DNA from: Arthrobacter sp. cf158
GTDB lineage: Bacteria > Actinomycetota > Actinomycetes > Actinomycetales > Micrococcaceae
Assembly: GCF_900106835.1 (NCBI RefSeq)
Contig: NZ_FNNR01000007.1
Coordinates: 124,001 to 188,000 of the forward strand
Direction of reading: 5' to 3'
DNA: 64,000 nucleotides
The notes beneath the pieces are model-generated. The model searched no databases and was not told where the DNA came from. It saw only the letters and a program-made list of their open reading frames with translations. Positions 18,560 to 28,242 of this stretch are shown here, piece by piece. The position numbers and the translations under genes are program-made. Every line of letters starts with the position of its first letter. Positions within the stretch are counted from its first letter, which is position 1.

Positions 18560-21500
18560 ATGCAGGAGCCGAAAGCGTCGGATGGCGCTATCAGCCGTTT
18601 TAGCCAAGCAACCAGGGAATGGTTCCTCGGCGCTTTTTCCGAGCCCACTCCGGCGCAGGATGGGGCGTGGAACGCGATCTCCTCGGGATCGCACGCCCTT
18701 GTTGTGGCTCCTACCGGTTCCGGCAAGACCCTCGCAGCCTTTCTCTGGGCCCTGGATCGCCTGCATTCCACTCCCACAGACACCCTGCCTGGACTTGAGG
18801 GCGTCCCCGCCAACGGCAAGGGCCGCGCCAAACGCCCCAAGACCAAAACACGCGTCCTCTACATCTCGCCGCTCAAGGCGCTGGGCGTGGACGTGGAGCG
18901 GAATCTCCGCGCACCCCTCATCGGCATCACCCAAACCGCCAAGAGATTGGGGCTGCCGGCACCACTGGTGACGGTCGGCGTCCGCTCCGGAGATACGACG
19001 GCGGCAGATCGCCGAACGCTGTTGACCAACCCGCCGGACATCCTCATCACTACGCCGGAATCCTTATTCCTGATGCTGACGTCCCGTGCCCGCGAAACGC
19101 TCAGCGAAGTGGACACCATCATCATCGATGAAGTGCACGCTGTCGCAGGAACCAAACGGGGTGCGCATCTGGCTGTCTCCCTTGAGCGGCTTGATGCCCT
19201 CCTGCCCAAGCCTGCCCAGCGCATCGGCCTCTCGGCAACAGTCCAGCCCCGTGAGTTGGTGGCACAGTTCCTGGCAGGCCAGGCACCCGTGGAGATCGTG
19301 GCACCGCCGTCCAAGAAGAACTGGAACCTCACAGTCACTGTGCCTGTGGAGGACATGTCGGATCTCCAAGGTGCTGCCGGGGCCTTCGATTCCGGGCCCG
19401 CCTCCGGGCTGCAGCCCCAGGCTTCCATCTGGCCGCACGTGGAGGAACAGATTGTCGATCTGGTCCTGTCCAAGCAGTCCACCATCGTCTTTGCCAACTC
19501 CCGCCGGCTCTCGGAACGGCTGACGGCCCGGCTCAACGAAATTTACGCGGAACGGCAGTTGATGGCTGTGGGCGGCGGTGAATGGGCGGCTTCTGAAGAG
19601 AACTCCGGGGTTCCGGCACCAAACGTCCCAGCATCCACGGCAACGCCGGCACACATGATGGCGCAGGCCGGCAGCACCACGGGCGCGGATCCGGTGCTGG
19701 CCCGCGCGCACCACGGTTCAGTGTCCAAAGACCAGCGGGCCATGATCGAGGACGACCTCAAATCCGGCCGGCTGCGCTGTGTTGTCGCCACATCATCGCT
19801 GGAGCTTGGAATCGATATGGGTGCCGTGGACTTGGTGATCCAGGTGGAGTCGCCGCCATCTGTTGCCAGTGGCCTCCAACGTGTGGGCCGTGCAGGGCAC
19901 CAGGTGGGCGAAATCTCCGAAGGCGTGCTCTTCCCCAAGCACCGCGCCGACCTCCTCCATACCAGCGTCACCGTGGAACGCATGCTGAGTGGGCAAATCG
20001 AACGATTGAGCATCCCCACCAATCCACTGGACATCCTGGCGCAGCAAACCGTCGCGGCCACGGCCCTGGGCAGCATCGATGTGGAGGACTGGTTCAGCAC
20101 CGTACGGCGGTCTGCACCATTTGCCAGTCTGCCCCGCTCAGCTTTCGAGGCCACCCTGGACCTGCTGGCGGGCCGGTACCCATCCGACGAGTTCGCCGAG
20201 CTCAGGCCGCGCATCATCTGGGACCGGCACGCGGGAACCATCGAAGGCCGGCCCGGCGCCCAACGTCTGGCCGTTACTTCCGGTGGCACTATCCCGGACC
20301 GTGGACTCTTCGGCGTGTACATCATCGGCACCGAGGTTGAGGGCTCGTCCTCCCCCGCAAGCGCGGATGGGAGTGAACCCACGGCGTCGGCGCGTGCAGC
20401 CAAGGGCGGACGCCGGGTTGGTGAGCTCGATGAAGAAATGGTGTATGAATCCCGGGTAGGTGATGTCTTCGCGCTCGGCGCTACCAGCTGGAAAATTGAG
20501 GACATCACCCACGATCGCGTGCTGGTGTCCCCCGCGTTTGGCCAACCCGGCAAGCTTCCGTTCTGGAAAGGCGACTCCCTGGGCCGTCCTGTGGATCTTG
20601 GCCGCGCACTGGGTGCCTTCATCCGGGAACTCTCGGCCGCGGACGAAGCCCCTGCCATGGAACGCTGCCAAGCAAGCGGTCTGGATGCCTTTGCTGCCAG
20701 TAATCTGCTCCAGTACCTCAGGGAGCAAAAGGAAGCCACGGAGATCGTTCCGAGCGACCGGACCCTGGTGGTGGAACGCTTCCACGACGAACTGGGCGAC
20801 TGGCGTGTGGTCCTCCACAGCCCCTTCGGCATGCCCGTTCACGCGCCCTGGGCCCTGGCCGTGGGCCAACGCCTCCAACAGCGCCACGGCCTGGACGGTT
20901 CGGCCATGGCGGCAGATGACGGCATCGTGCTGCGCGTGCCCATGATGGAGGACGAGCCGCCCGGGGCCGATCTGTTCCTCTTTGACCCCGAGGAACTCGA
21001 GCACATCGTCACGGCAGAAGTTGGCGGCAGCGCACTGTTTGCCTCGAGGTTCCGTGAATGCGCCGCACGTGCGCTTCTCCTGCCCCGCCAAAACCCGGCC
21101 AAACGGCAGCCTCTCTGGCAGCAACGCCAGCGCTCTGCCCAATTGCTGGATGTCGCCCGTAAGTACCCGTCGTTCCCCATCGTGCTGGAAACGGTGCGCG
21201 AATGTCTCCAGGATGTTTACGATCTTCCCGCACTCATAGACATTGCGGCATCGGTAGAGCGGCGTGAGCTCAGGATTGTGGAGACCACCACTCAACAGCC
21301 CTCCCCCTTCGCCAAGTCGTTGCTGTTCGGCTACGTAGCCCAGTTCCTCTACGAGGGCGATTCCCCCTTGGCCGAACGCCGGGCAGCTGCACTCGCATTG
21401 GACTCCACGCTCCTCAATGAACTCCTGGGCCGCGTGGAACTGCGGGAGCTGCTGGACGCGGCCGTCATCGATTCCACCGAAAGGGAATTGCAGCGCCTTG

Positions 21501-23608
21501 CGCCGGACCGGCGGGTCCGCGGGATGGAAGGCGTCGCGGATCTCCTGCGGCTGCTCGGCCCACTCAGTGTTGAGGAAGTGTCTCAACGGCTCGAAGGTGC
21601 CCAGCAGCCCGAAGTAGCTCAGCCTGAAGCGGCTCAACACCCCGAAGTGGCGCAATCTGAAACCGCCCAGCCGTCCGAAACCAGCCTCCGTCACGAAGTC
21701 CAGGAACAGCTCGACGGCACCGAGCACCTCGAGGAAGCCCTTCCGGTGACACCCCATGGGAGTGTTCTCGACGCCGGCGCCCACCTCGCCGCCCTGCAGA
21801 AGGCCAACCGCGCACTCAAGGTCACCATCGGCGGCGTCGAGCGCTTTGCGGCAGTTGAGGACGCGGCACGGCTGCGCGACGCGATCGGTGTCCCGCTGCC
21901 CATGGGTGTGCCGCTCGCCTTCATAGAACCAGTCAGCGATCCCCTGGGTGACCTCGTTTCCCGGTATGCCCGCACGCACGGACCTTTCACTGCATCTGAG
22001 GCTGCCACCAGGCTGGGCCTTGGCGTGGCGGTGGTCACCACGGCCCTCAAGCGGCTGGCCGGGGAAGGACGGGTGGTGGAGGGCGAGTTCCGTCCGCACG
22101 CCGTCGCCGAACCCCAGGCCGTTGATCCCGCCGACTCAGAACTCATGACCCTTGACGCACCGCCCTCCAGCGAGTGGTGTGATGCTGAGGTCCTCCGGAA
22201 ACTCCGGCGCCGCTCGCTCGCTGCGCTGCGGGCAGAAGTGGAGCCTGTGGACACGGCCGCTTACGGGCGGTTCCTTCCCGCATGGCAGAACGTGACCTCA
22301 CCCGGCAAGTCCAGGAGTCAGGCCTTGCGAGGGCTGGATGGCATCATCACGGCCGTGGACCAACTCTCCGGGGTGCCCATTCCAGCGTCCGCCTGGGAGC
22401 CCTTGGTCCTGGCCAGCCGCGTGGCGGACTACAAACCCGCCATGCTCGACGAACTGATGGCAGCCGGCGAGCTCCTCTGGTCCGGTGCCGGGTCCCTGCC
22501 CGGCAACGACGGCTGGATCAGCCTCCATGTTGCCGACTCCGCGGAATTGACCCTCAATCCCGCCCCCGACTTTGAGCCTGGCGACGCCCAACAACGGCTT
22601 CTGGAACACTTCAGCGCGGGCGGCGGGTACTTCTTCCGGCAACTCACGGACGTGGCTGGCGGCATGGACGCGGTGCTCAGCGACGACGCCGTAGTCACTG
22701 CCTTGTGGGATCTGGTCTGGGCCGGGCGCGTCACCGGAGATACCTTCGCCCCGGTGCGTGCCATGATCGCGGGCGGAAAAACAGCGCACCGGCAGGTAGC
22801 CAAAGCGCCCAGGGCACGGGCTCCGCGCATGAGCAGGCTGGGCCGTTCCCATGGGACCGGCCTCCTGGGGTCACCCGGACTGACGGGTGGCCGCTACGGC
22901 TCGGTGTCAGGCGGCATTGCACCAGCACCGCCCTCTGCCGTGGGCAGATGGTCTGCATTGCCGGCGCCGGAGTTGGACCCCACCATCCACGCCCGTGGCA
23001 CCGCCGAGTTGTTGCTGGACAGGTATGGAGTGGTGACCCGTGGTTCCGTCATGGCAGAGAACATCATTGGCGGCTTCGGCCTCATGTATAAAGTGCTGGC
23101 CCGGCTGGAGGAAGCCGGACGATGCCGCCGTGGCTACTTCATAGAACACTTGGGGGCTGCCCAGTTCGCCGTCCCAGCGACCGTGGACCGGCTGAGGTCC
23201 TTCACGGAGGATGCCCGCATTTCCAAGGCGGAGCCGTCCGCGCTGGCCCTGGCTGCAACAGACCCCGCCAATCCTTATGGCGCCGCACTTCCCTGGCCGG
23301 CACTATCCGTCGACGCCGGATCGGGGCACCGCCCGGGACGGAAAGCCGGTGCGCTGGTGGTGATGGTCGACGGCGCGTTGATCCTTTATGTGGAACGTGG
23401 CGGCAAGACACTCCTCACCTTCAGCACGGACGAGGCAGTGCTGACAGTCGCTGCCCAGGCATTGGTGGACGTGGTCCGGCGGGGAGCAGTGGACAAGCTC
23501 TTCATGGAAAAGGTCAACGGACACGACCTCCTGGAGACACCCATTGCGGTGGCCTTGGCGGCCGCGGGCGCCTACTCCACTCCGAAGGGACTGCGGATCC
23601 GTGCCTGA
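18560..23608 (+). CDS. lhr: Lhr-type ATP-dependent DNA helicase
   Basis: The product has about 1,682 residues. The N-terminal helicase core has Walker A APTGSGKT (about 51-57), DEVH box (about 190-193), LGLSATVQ-like motif III (GLSATVQP) and motif VI QRVGRAGHQ, followed by winged-helix and Lhr-core domains and the long C-terminal domain typical of bacterial Lhr. Lhr is a 3'-to-5' DNA/DNA:RNA helicase induced by mitomycin C in mycobacteria. Residues about 1010-1070 are an inserted low-complexity stretch with repeated PEVAQ/PEAAQ units, which helps explain why it is longer than mycobacterial Lhr (about 1,500). ATG 18560 is preferred; GTG 18542 lies inside the preceding terminator. Its end overlaps nei2 by 8 bp. 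Confidence 0.93.
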   Translation: MQEPKASDGAISRFSQATREWFLGAFSEPTPAQDGAWNAISSGSHALVVAPTGSGKTLAAFLWALDRLHSTPTDTLPGLEGVPANGKGRAKRPKTKTRVLYISPLKALGVDVERNLRAPLIGITQTAKRLGLPAPLVTVGVRSGDTTAADRRTLLTNPPDILITTPESLFLMLTSRARETLSEVDTIIIDEVHAVAGTKRGAHLAVSLERLDALLPKPAQRIGLSATVQPRELVAQFLAGQAPVEIVAPPSKKNWNLTVTVPVEDMSDLQGAAGAFDSGPASGLQPQASIWPHVEEQIVDLVLSKQSTIVFANSRRLSERLTARLNEIYAERQLMAVGGGEWAASEENSGVPAPNVPASTATPAHMMAQAGSTTGADPVLARAHHGSVSKDQRAMIEDDLKSGRLRCVVATSSLELGIDMGAVDLVIQVESPPSVASGLQRVGRAGHQVGEISEGVLFPKHRADLLHTSVTVERMLSGQIERLSIPTNPLDILAQQTVAATALGSIDVEDWFSTVRRSAPFASLPRSAFEATLDLLAGRYPSDEFAELRPRIIWDRHAGTIEGRPGAQRLAVTSGGTIPDRGLFGVYIIGTEVEGSSSPASADGSEPTASARAAKGGRRVGELDEEMVYESRVGDVFALGATSWKIEDITHDRVLVSPAFGQPGKLPFWKGDSLGRPVDLGRALGAFIRELSAADEAPAMERCQASGLDAFAASNLLQYLREQKEATEIVPSDRTLVVERFHDELGDWRVVLHSPFGMPVHAPWALAVGQRLQQRHGLDGSAMAADDGIVLRVPMMEDEPPGADLFLFDPEELEHIVTAEVGGSALFASRFRECAARALLLPRQNPAKRQPLWQQRQRSAQLLDVARKYPSFPIVLETVRECLQDVYDLPALIDIAASVERRELRIVETTTQQPSPFAKSLLFGYVAQFLYEGDSPLAERRAAALALDSTLLNELLGRVELRELLDAAVIDSTERELQRLAPDRRVRGMEGVADLLRLLGPLSVEEVSQRLEGAQQPEVAQPEAAQHPEVAQSETAQPSETSLRHEVQEQLDGTEHLEEALPVTPHGSVLDAGAHLAALQKANRALKVTIGGVERFAAVEDAARLRDAIGVPLPMGVPLAFIEPVSDPLGDLVSRYARTHGPFTASEAATRLGLGVAVVTTALKRLAGEGRVVEGEFRPHAVAEPQAVDPADSELMTLDAPPSSEWCDAEVLRKLRRRSLAALRAEVEPVDTAAYGRFLPAWQNVTSPGKSRSQALRGLDGIITAVDQLSGVPIPASAWEPLVLASRVADYKPAMLDELMAAGELLWSGAGSLPGNDGWISLHVADSAELTLNPAPDFEPGDAQQRLLEHFSAGGGYFFRQLTDVAGGMDAVLSDDAVVTALWDLVWAGRVTGDTFAPVRAMIAGGKTAHRQVAKAPRARAPRMSRLGRSHGTGLLGSPGLTGGRYGSVSGGIAPAPPSAVGRWSALPAPELDPTIHARGTAELLLDRYGVVTRGSVMAENIIGGFGLMYKVLARLEEAGRCRRGYFIEHLGAAQFAVPATVDRLRSFTEDARISKAEPSALALAATDPANPYGAALPWPALSVDAGSGHRPGRKAGALVVMVDGALILYVERGGKTLLTFSTDEAVLTVAAQALVDVVRRGAVDKLFMEKVNGHDLLETPIAVALAAAGAYSTPKGLRIRA

Positions 23609-24449
23609 AGGTGATTCCATTTGGCGCGCTGCGTCGCGGCTGAACGAGGCTCTGGCCGGGCAAACCATCACGGCCTCTGACTTCCGTGTACCGCGCTTCG
23701 CCACCCTCAATTTGGCGGGCTGGACCATGACGGAAGTGGTCCCGCAAGGCAAGCACCTTCTCATGCGGCTGGCCGGGCCCGTTGATGAGGAACCCGGGGC
23801 CAGCAGGAAACCCCGGGAACTGACCATCCACTCCCACCTCAAGATGGAAGGCAACTGGATGATCTATCCGCCAGGTGGCCGTTGGACCAAACCCGGCCAT
23901 ACGGCACGATGCGTTCTGCGCACGGCCTCGGCGGACGCGGTGGGGTTCTCCCTGGGCATTCTGGAAGTGGTGCCGACTGCGGAAGAAAGCAAGATCGTGG
24001 GACACCTCGGCCCGGACCTCCTGGGTCCTGACTGGGACGAGGCAGAAGCGCTGCGCAGGCTACGGGCTGAACCGGATGTCACAGTCGGCTTCGCCCTGTT
24101 GGATCAGCGGAAGCTTGCGGGAATCGGCAACATTTACCGCTGCGAATCCTGCTATCTCTCGGGTATCCACCCAGCCCTGCCGGTGGGGGAAGTTCCGGAC
24201 CTGGCCAAAACGGTCAACGATGCCAAGCGTCTGCTGGGAGAAAACCTTGGTCCCGGACGCCGAAGCACGTTGGGTCCACGCGCCATGAGGCCCGGCTATT
24301 GGGTCTACGGCCGGGAACGCCAACCGTGCAGGCGTTGCGGCACCACCATACGGCGTGGTCTCCTGGCCGGCCCGGACGGAACAGAAGAGCGCGACATCTA
24401 CTTCTGCCCGCGCTGCCAGCCGGCACCGCAAGCCCACCCAGCGCCGTAG
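23601..24449 (+). CDS. nei2: Endonuclease VIII-type DNA glycosylase/AP lyase
   Basis: The product has 282 residues. GTG 23601 gives the start MPEGDSI, so after Met removal the catalytic Pro and Glu (P1, E2) are correctly placed. GKHLLM near residue 50 supplies the conserved beta-hairpin Lys, the H2TH region contains GIGNIYRCE, and the C-terminal zinc finger is CRRC near 243 and CPRC near 270. It removes oxidised bases and nicks the strand. It overlaps lhr by 8 bp, the same neighbourhood as in Mycobacterium (lhr-nei2), so both probably act in repair. The last codons run into a 36-bp tandem repeat that includes the stop. Confidence 0.92.
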   Translation: MPEGDSIWRAASRLNEALAGQTITASDFRVPRFATLNLAGWTMTEVVPQGKHLLMRLAGPVDEEPGASRKPRELTIHSHLKMEGNWMIYPPGGRWTKPGHTARCVLRTASADAVGFSLGILEVVPTAEESKIVGHLGPDLLGPDWDEAEALRRLRAEPDVTVGFALLDQRKLAGIGNIYRCESCYLSGIHPALPVGEVPDLAKTVNDAKRLLGENLGPGRRSTLGPRAMRPGYWVYGRERQPCRRCGTTIRRGLLAGPDGTEERDIYFCPRCQPAPQAHPAP

Positions 24450-24548
24450 CCACACGAACAGCCGCAAGCCCACCCAGCGCCGTAGCCACACAAACAGCCG
24501 CAAGCCAGCCCAGCGCCGTAGCCACACGAACAGCCGCAAGCCAGCCCA
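24426..24548. repeat. 36-bp tandem repeat (3 full copies + partial) at the nei2 3' end
   Basis: Copies start at 24426, 24462 and 24498, with a 15-base partial copy at 24534. Copies differ at one to two positions (CCCACC versus CCAGCC, CGAAC versus CAAAC). Copy 1 contains the nei2 stop codon. Copies are contiguous with no spacers. Confidence 0.95.
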
Positions 24549-24562
24549 TACCTGAAACCGCG

Positions 24563-24597
24563 GCCCGGCCGGGCACCTCAAACATGCCCGGCCGGGC
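24563..24597. terminator. Bidirectional hairpin between nei2 and the GH16 gene
   Basis: A perfect 13-bp GC-only-rich stem (GCCCGGCCGGGCA and its complement) with loop CCTCAAACA lies between two convergent genes, so it can terminate transcripts from both sides. No U-run follows. Confidence 0.7.
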
Positions 24598-24724
24598 ACA
24601 ACGGTCACCGCCGCGACGGCGGCGCGGCCCCAAGCCCGGCCTGCCGACTACTCCAGGAAGCTCCCCAGCCGCCCCAGCAATAGTCGGCGGTCCCGCAAAG
24701 GTGCGCACCGCCGTCGGACGCTTT

Positions 24725-25996
24725 TTACGCCATCCGCCACCACTTCTGGTTGGCGGACCCGGCGCAATCCCAAAGCTGCAAGCGGGAACCTGCGGACGCA
24801 GACCAATCCGCCACGTCCACACATTTGTTCGCTTGCGGGTTCACCAAATCGCCGGCGGAGTTCAGCACGAACTGTTGCGCGGCATTTCCACTGCACGTGG
24901 CGAGTTGAATGCGTGCGCCGTTGGTGGTGGAGCCCCAGGCGACGTCCATGCATTTCCCCAAGGATCGAACAGTTCCGTTGGCGGCAAATGTCCATTGCTC
25001 GGAAGCAGCAGCGTCGCAGTCCCACAGCTGAAGTTGGGCACCCTCTGTGGCCTGGCGTCCCGCGATGTCGATGCACTTGCCCGCATAACCCTGGATCCGG
25101 GTGCTGGCGGGAGCTGCGGGTTGCGACGGCGGGGCGGCGAGCTGGTACACGCGGACGTAGTCAACCAGCAGGGCTTGCGGGAAAGCTGTTCCCGAGTCCG
25201 GCGTTCCTGGCCAGTAGCCGCCCACAGCGAGGTTCAACAGCAGGAAGAAGTTGTGGTCAAAAACCCAGGGCCCGGGAGTGTTGGCCTTGGTTTTCCGCGA
25301 GTAGGCGATGCCGTCGATGTACCACGTGACGGACTCCGGTCCCCAGTCCACGGTGAACGTGTGAAAAGTCTCGGCCAACGCCTTTCCCTGCGGCAGCGTG
25401 TAGCTGGCGTTCGCCGCGTTGGCACCGGAATACCCCGGGCCGTGAATGCTTCCCCACACGGTTCCGGATTCCTTGCCAATGTTTTCCATGACGTCCAGTT
25501 CGCCGCTGTTGGGCCAGCCGTCGGTGAAGACGTTGTCGCCCAGCATCCAGAAGGCGGGCCACATTCCTTGTCCTTTGGGCAGCTTGATTCGGGCTTCGAA
25601 CCGGCCTTGCGTGCGGCTGAACTTTCCCGCCGTCAAGAGGCGCGCGGATGTGTACTGGCACGTTCCGTAGTGGCACTGATAACCAGCAGGATTTTCACGG
25701 CGGGCGGTGATGGCCATGTTTCCGTGCCCATCCGCGGCGGCGTTGTGCGTGCTGTTGGTGTAGTACTGCAGTTCGCCGTTTCCCCACCCTGACCCGCCCG
25801 TGTCGTGAACCCATTTGCTGTTGTCCGGGGCGGTTCCGGCGGGTCCGTTGAACTCATCGCTCCACAGCAGCGCACCGGGGGCCGGCATGCTGGCGGCTGC
25901 CAGCGCCGGAGGTTCAGGAGCGATGAGCGTCGCCGTTATGGTCAGGCCAACGATGACCATCGCCAGAGGCATGAGTCTTCGCTTCATGGTTGCCAC
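24725..25996 (-). CDS. Secreted GH16 endo-beta-1,3-glucanase with ricin-type lectin domain
   Basis: The product has 423 residues. Signal peptide 1 to about 35 (cleavage after ALAAA). The GH16 catalytic domain spans about 43-290 with GELDVMENIG giving nucleophile E166, D168 and acid/base E171 (ExDxxE), and WPAFWMLG upstream; the five-residue spacing is the laminarinase type. A Pro/Ala linker leads to a C-terminal ricin B/CBM13 beta-trefoil (about 300-423) with QLWDC and QKWW-type repeats. It should hydrolyse beta-1,3-glucan outside the cell. GTG 25996 has GGAAAGG 8 nt upstream; ATG 25987 is the alternative. It diverges from the cellulose-synthase-like gene. Confidence 0.92.
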   Translation of the reverse strand: MATMKRRLMPLAMVIVGLTITATLIAPEPPALAAASMPAPGALLWSDEFNGPAGTAPDNSKWVHDTGGSGWGNGELQYYTNSTHNAAADGHGNMAITARRENPAGYQCHYGTCQYTSARLLTAGKFSRTQGRFEARIKLPKGQGMWPAFWMLGDNVFTDGWPNSGELDVMENIGKESGTVWGSIHGPGYSGANAANASYTLPQGKALAETFHTFTVDWGPESVTWYIDGIAYSRKTKANTPGPWVFDHNFFLLLNLAVGGYWPGTPDSGTAFPQALLVDYVRVYQLAAPPSQPAAPASTRIQGYAGKCIDIAGRQATEGAQLQLWDCDAAASEQWTFAANGTVRSLGKCMDVAWGSTTNGARIQLATCSGNAAQQFVLNSAGDLVNPQANKCVDVADWSASAGSRLQLWDCAGSANQKWWRMA

Positions 25997-26291
25997 TCTG
26001 ACGGCCTTTCCGCCGGGTCCGCAAGGCTTTTTGCAGCGACATCCAAAATGTCACTGGGAGGAAATAATCAACGCGAAAGCACTTATCACGTCCGTAACGC
26101 CGACGAAATGCAGGCGGGAGAAAGTGGGATCAGGAAGCCGTAAATTCCGTTCGCAACTGAATTCCTTCCTCTGAGCATCGACGATGCATGCTCCAGGCGC
26201 GTCAGCCGTGTCCTCCCAACTTTCGCCCCCAAGGCGTTGGACCGGCTGCCGTGCCTTTGCCTTTTCCCCAGCAGTTACCCGGAGGCTAAAC

Positions 26292-28187
26292 ATGGGCATT
26301 CATAGGCAGATATTGGTAAGGATCCTTGCGGTCCTGGTGGTTTCTTTTGGCCTGATCTATATCAGTTGGCGCTGGTCAGGCACCGTTGCATGGGATGCCT
26401 GGTGGATTTCCCTGCCGTTGGTGGCCGCGGAGACGTACAGCCTGGGCGAGTCAGCACTGTACGCGATCACCATGTGGAACGCACGACGACGTCCACCTCC
26501 CCCACCCGCCCTGCCGGGCAGGACCGTGGACGTGTTCATCGCCACCTACAACGAGCCACTGGAGCTCGTCCTCAAGACGGCCCTCGCTGCCCGGGACCTG
26601 GAATATCCGCACGAAACCTGGATCCTGGACGACGGCGACCGCAAGGAGTTCGCTGGCGCAGCCCGGCGGATCGGCGTTGGCTACATCACGCGTGGTCCCG
26701 AGTGGGACGGCCGGCAGCGGTTCGCCAAGGCAGGCAACGTCAATAACGCCCTGTCCATGACCACCGGTGAGTTCGTGGCCATCCTGGACGCGGACCAAGT
26801 CCCGGAGCCCCGCTTCCTGGACCGCGTCCTTGGCTACTTTGATGCAGAGGAAGTGGCCTTCGTCCAGACACCCCAGCACTTCTGGAATGTTCCGGACCGC
26901 GATCCCCTGGGCAGCCAGGCCGAATTGTTCTACGGCCCCATCCAGCAGGGCAAGGACGGGTGGGACGCGGCGTTCTTCTGCGGTTCCAATGCCGTCCTGC
27001 GCAGGGAGGCCCTCATGGCCTTGGGCCTCACCCGCTACACCCGGACCGCCACCGAGCACACCTGGAGCGCCCTGCGCCGGGGCCGCTCCAGGTTGCAGGA
27101 CCTGCTTGGCGAACTGGGCCGTCGCCACCCGGCGGCCATGCCGGTAGTGGAACAGGCGCTGGAAGCGATCGCCCGCGCCGAACAACAGCTCCGCCGGGGG
27201 GACGTGCTCGCGGAGATCACCTTCGAGCTCCGGGTGTCCTTCCATGCGGCGGCATTGGCAGTGCCCGATGCCATGGATGACGTAGTGCCGGAACTCGATG
27301 CCGTGCTGGAATCGGTGGACGTGGCGCATACTGACCAAGCACTGGCCATCCATCCGATGGACACCACCACCATCACCGAGGACATGGCAACGGCCATGCA
27401 CCTTCATGCCATGGGATGGGGAAGCGTCTACCACCACGAGGTGCTGGTCCACGGACTTGCCCCGGAGGATGTGTCCACCATGTTGTCGCAGCGTCATCGC
27501 TGGGCAGCGGGCACCATGCAGGTGTTTTTCAACGACAATCCGTTGTTTCTGCGCGGGCTGACTCTGGCACAGCGCCTGATGTATTTGGGCACCATGACCA
27601 GCTATCTGAACGGTTTCGCCGCCCTGAGTTACATTGCGGCGCCGGTGGTGTTCCTGGTAGCCGGGACCTACCCCCTCACTGCCAGCCCTGTGGTGTTCTT
27701 CTGCTTGTTCCTGCCGTTCTTCATTTCCTGCCAACTGCTGTTCCAGGTTGCGGGCAACGGGGCCAGGGGTTTGTGGCGCGGCCAGCAATGGTCCTTCGCG
27801 CTCTTTCCCACGTGGATCGCCGCAACCTGTTCGGGTGCGGCGGCGGTTTTCCTGGGCAAACACCTGACGTTCTCCGTCACGGCCAAGAGCAAACAGGCAA
27901 CAGGGCGGGGCTTCCACCACGTCCGGCTGCAAATGGTGGCGATAGCCGTGCTGCTGGCCTCATCGGGAATCGGCATAGCCCGCGCAGCCACTGGCGAAGC
28001 TCCCCTCTACCCCACGCTCATCACCCTCGCCTGGGTGGCACTGGACCTTGCCTTGCTGGGCGTGGTCATCGGTGCAGCCCGGTATCAGGGTCCAGGCGAA
28101 GAGCAGCTGGATCCCATGCCCACACCCGGGCAACTGGCCAGTGTCCTTGGCCTACCGTCGCGGACAGCACCTCCACTGAGGGACTGA
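26292..28187 (+). CDS. Cellulose-synthase-like GT2 processive glycosyltransferase
   Basis: The product has 631 residues. Two N-terminal membrane helices (about 7-27, 37-62) precede the GT2 domain: DDG (113-115), DAD (166-168), FFCGSNAVLRR (228-238), TED (362-364) and QRHRW (400-404), the D,D,D,QxxRW set of processive beta-glycosyltransferases. Four or five more membrane helices follow (about 425-600). No PilZ domain is seen. About 105 residues (roughly 250-355) are inserted between the FFCGSNA segment and TED, where cellulose synthases have around 15. ATG 26292 has GGAGG 6 nt upstream. It is followed by STAS and GH26 genes. It probably polymerises and exports a beta-linked polysaccharide; sugar unknown. 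Confidence 0.9.
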   Translation: MGIHRQILVRILAVLVVSFGLIYISWRWSGTVAWDAWWISLPLVAAETYSLGESALYAITMWNARRRPPPPPALPGRTVDVFIATYNEPLELVLKTALAARDLEYPHETWILDDGDRKEFAGAARRIGVGYITRGPEWDGRQRFAKAGNVNNALSMTTGEFVAILDADQVPEPRFLDRVLGYFDAEEVAFVQTPQHFWNVPDRDPLGSQAELFYGPIQQGKDGWDAAFFCGSNAVLRREALMALGLTRYTRTATEHTWSALRRGRSRLQDLLGELGRRHPAAMPVVEQALEAIARAEQQLRRGDVLAEITFELRVSFHAAALAVPDAMDDVVPELDAVLESVDVAHTDQALAIHPMDTTTITEDMATAMHLHAMGWGSVYHHEVLVHGLAPEDVSTMLSQRHRWAAGTMQVFFNDNPLFLRGLTLAQRLMYLGTMTSYLNGFAALSYIAAPVVFLVAGTYPLTASPVVFFCLFLPFFISCQLLFQVAGNGARGLWRGQQWSFALFPTWIAATCSGAAAVFLGKHLTFSVTAKSKQATGRGFHHVRLQMVAIAVLLASSGIGIARAATGEAPLYPTLITLAWVALDLALLGVVIGAARYQGPGEEQLDPMPTPGQLASVLGLPSRTAPPLRD

Positions 28188-28242
28188 CCCGCCACTAATC
28201 ACCCAAAACGCCGTTCCAACCCCCAGCCAGGAGCGACCCATC

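Noticed and set aside
20138..22099. 653-residue minus-strand open frame inside lhr
   Set aside because: Shadow of the lhr coding strand, with no ribosome site or recognisable domain.
24426..24548. 36-bp repeats considered as a CRISPR array
   Set aside because: Copies are directly adjacent with no spacers, overlap the nei2 stop and no cas gene is present.
24214..24822. Minus-strand open frame with 12-residue LFVWLRRW-type repeats
   Set aside because: The peptide repeat is the antisense reading of the 36-bp DNA repeat and the frame overlaps nei2.
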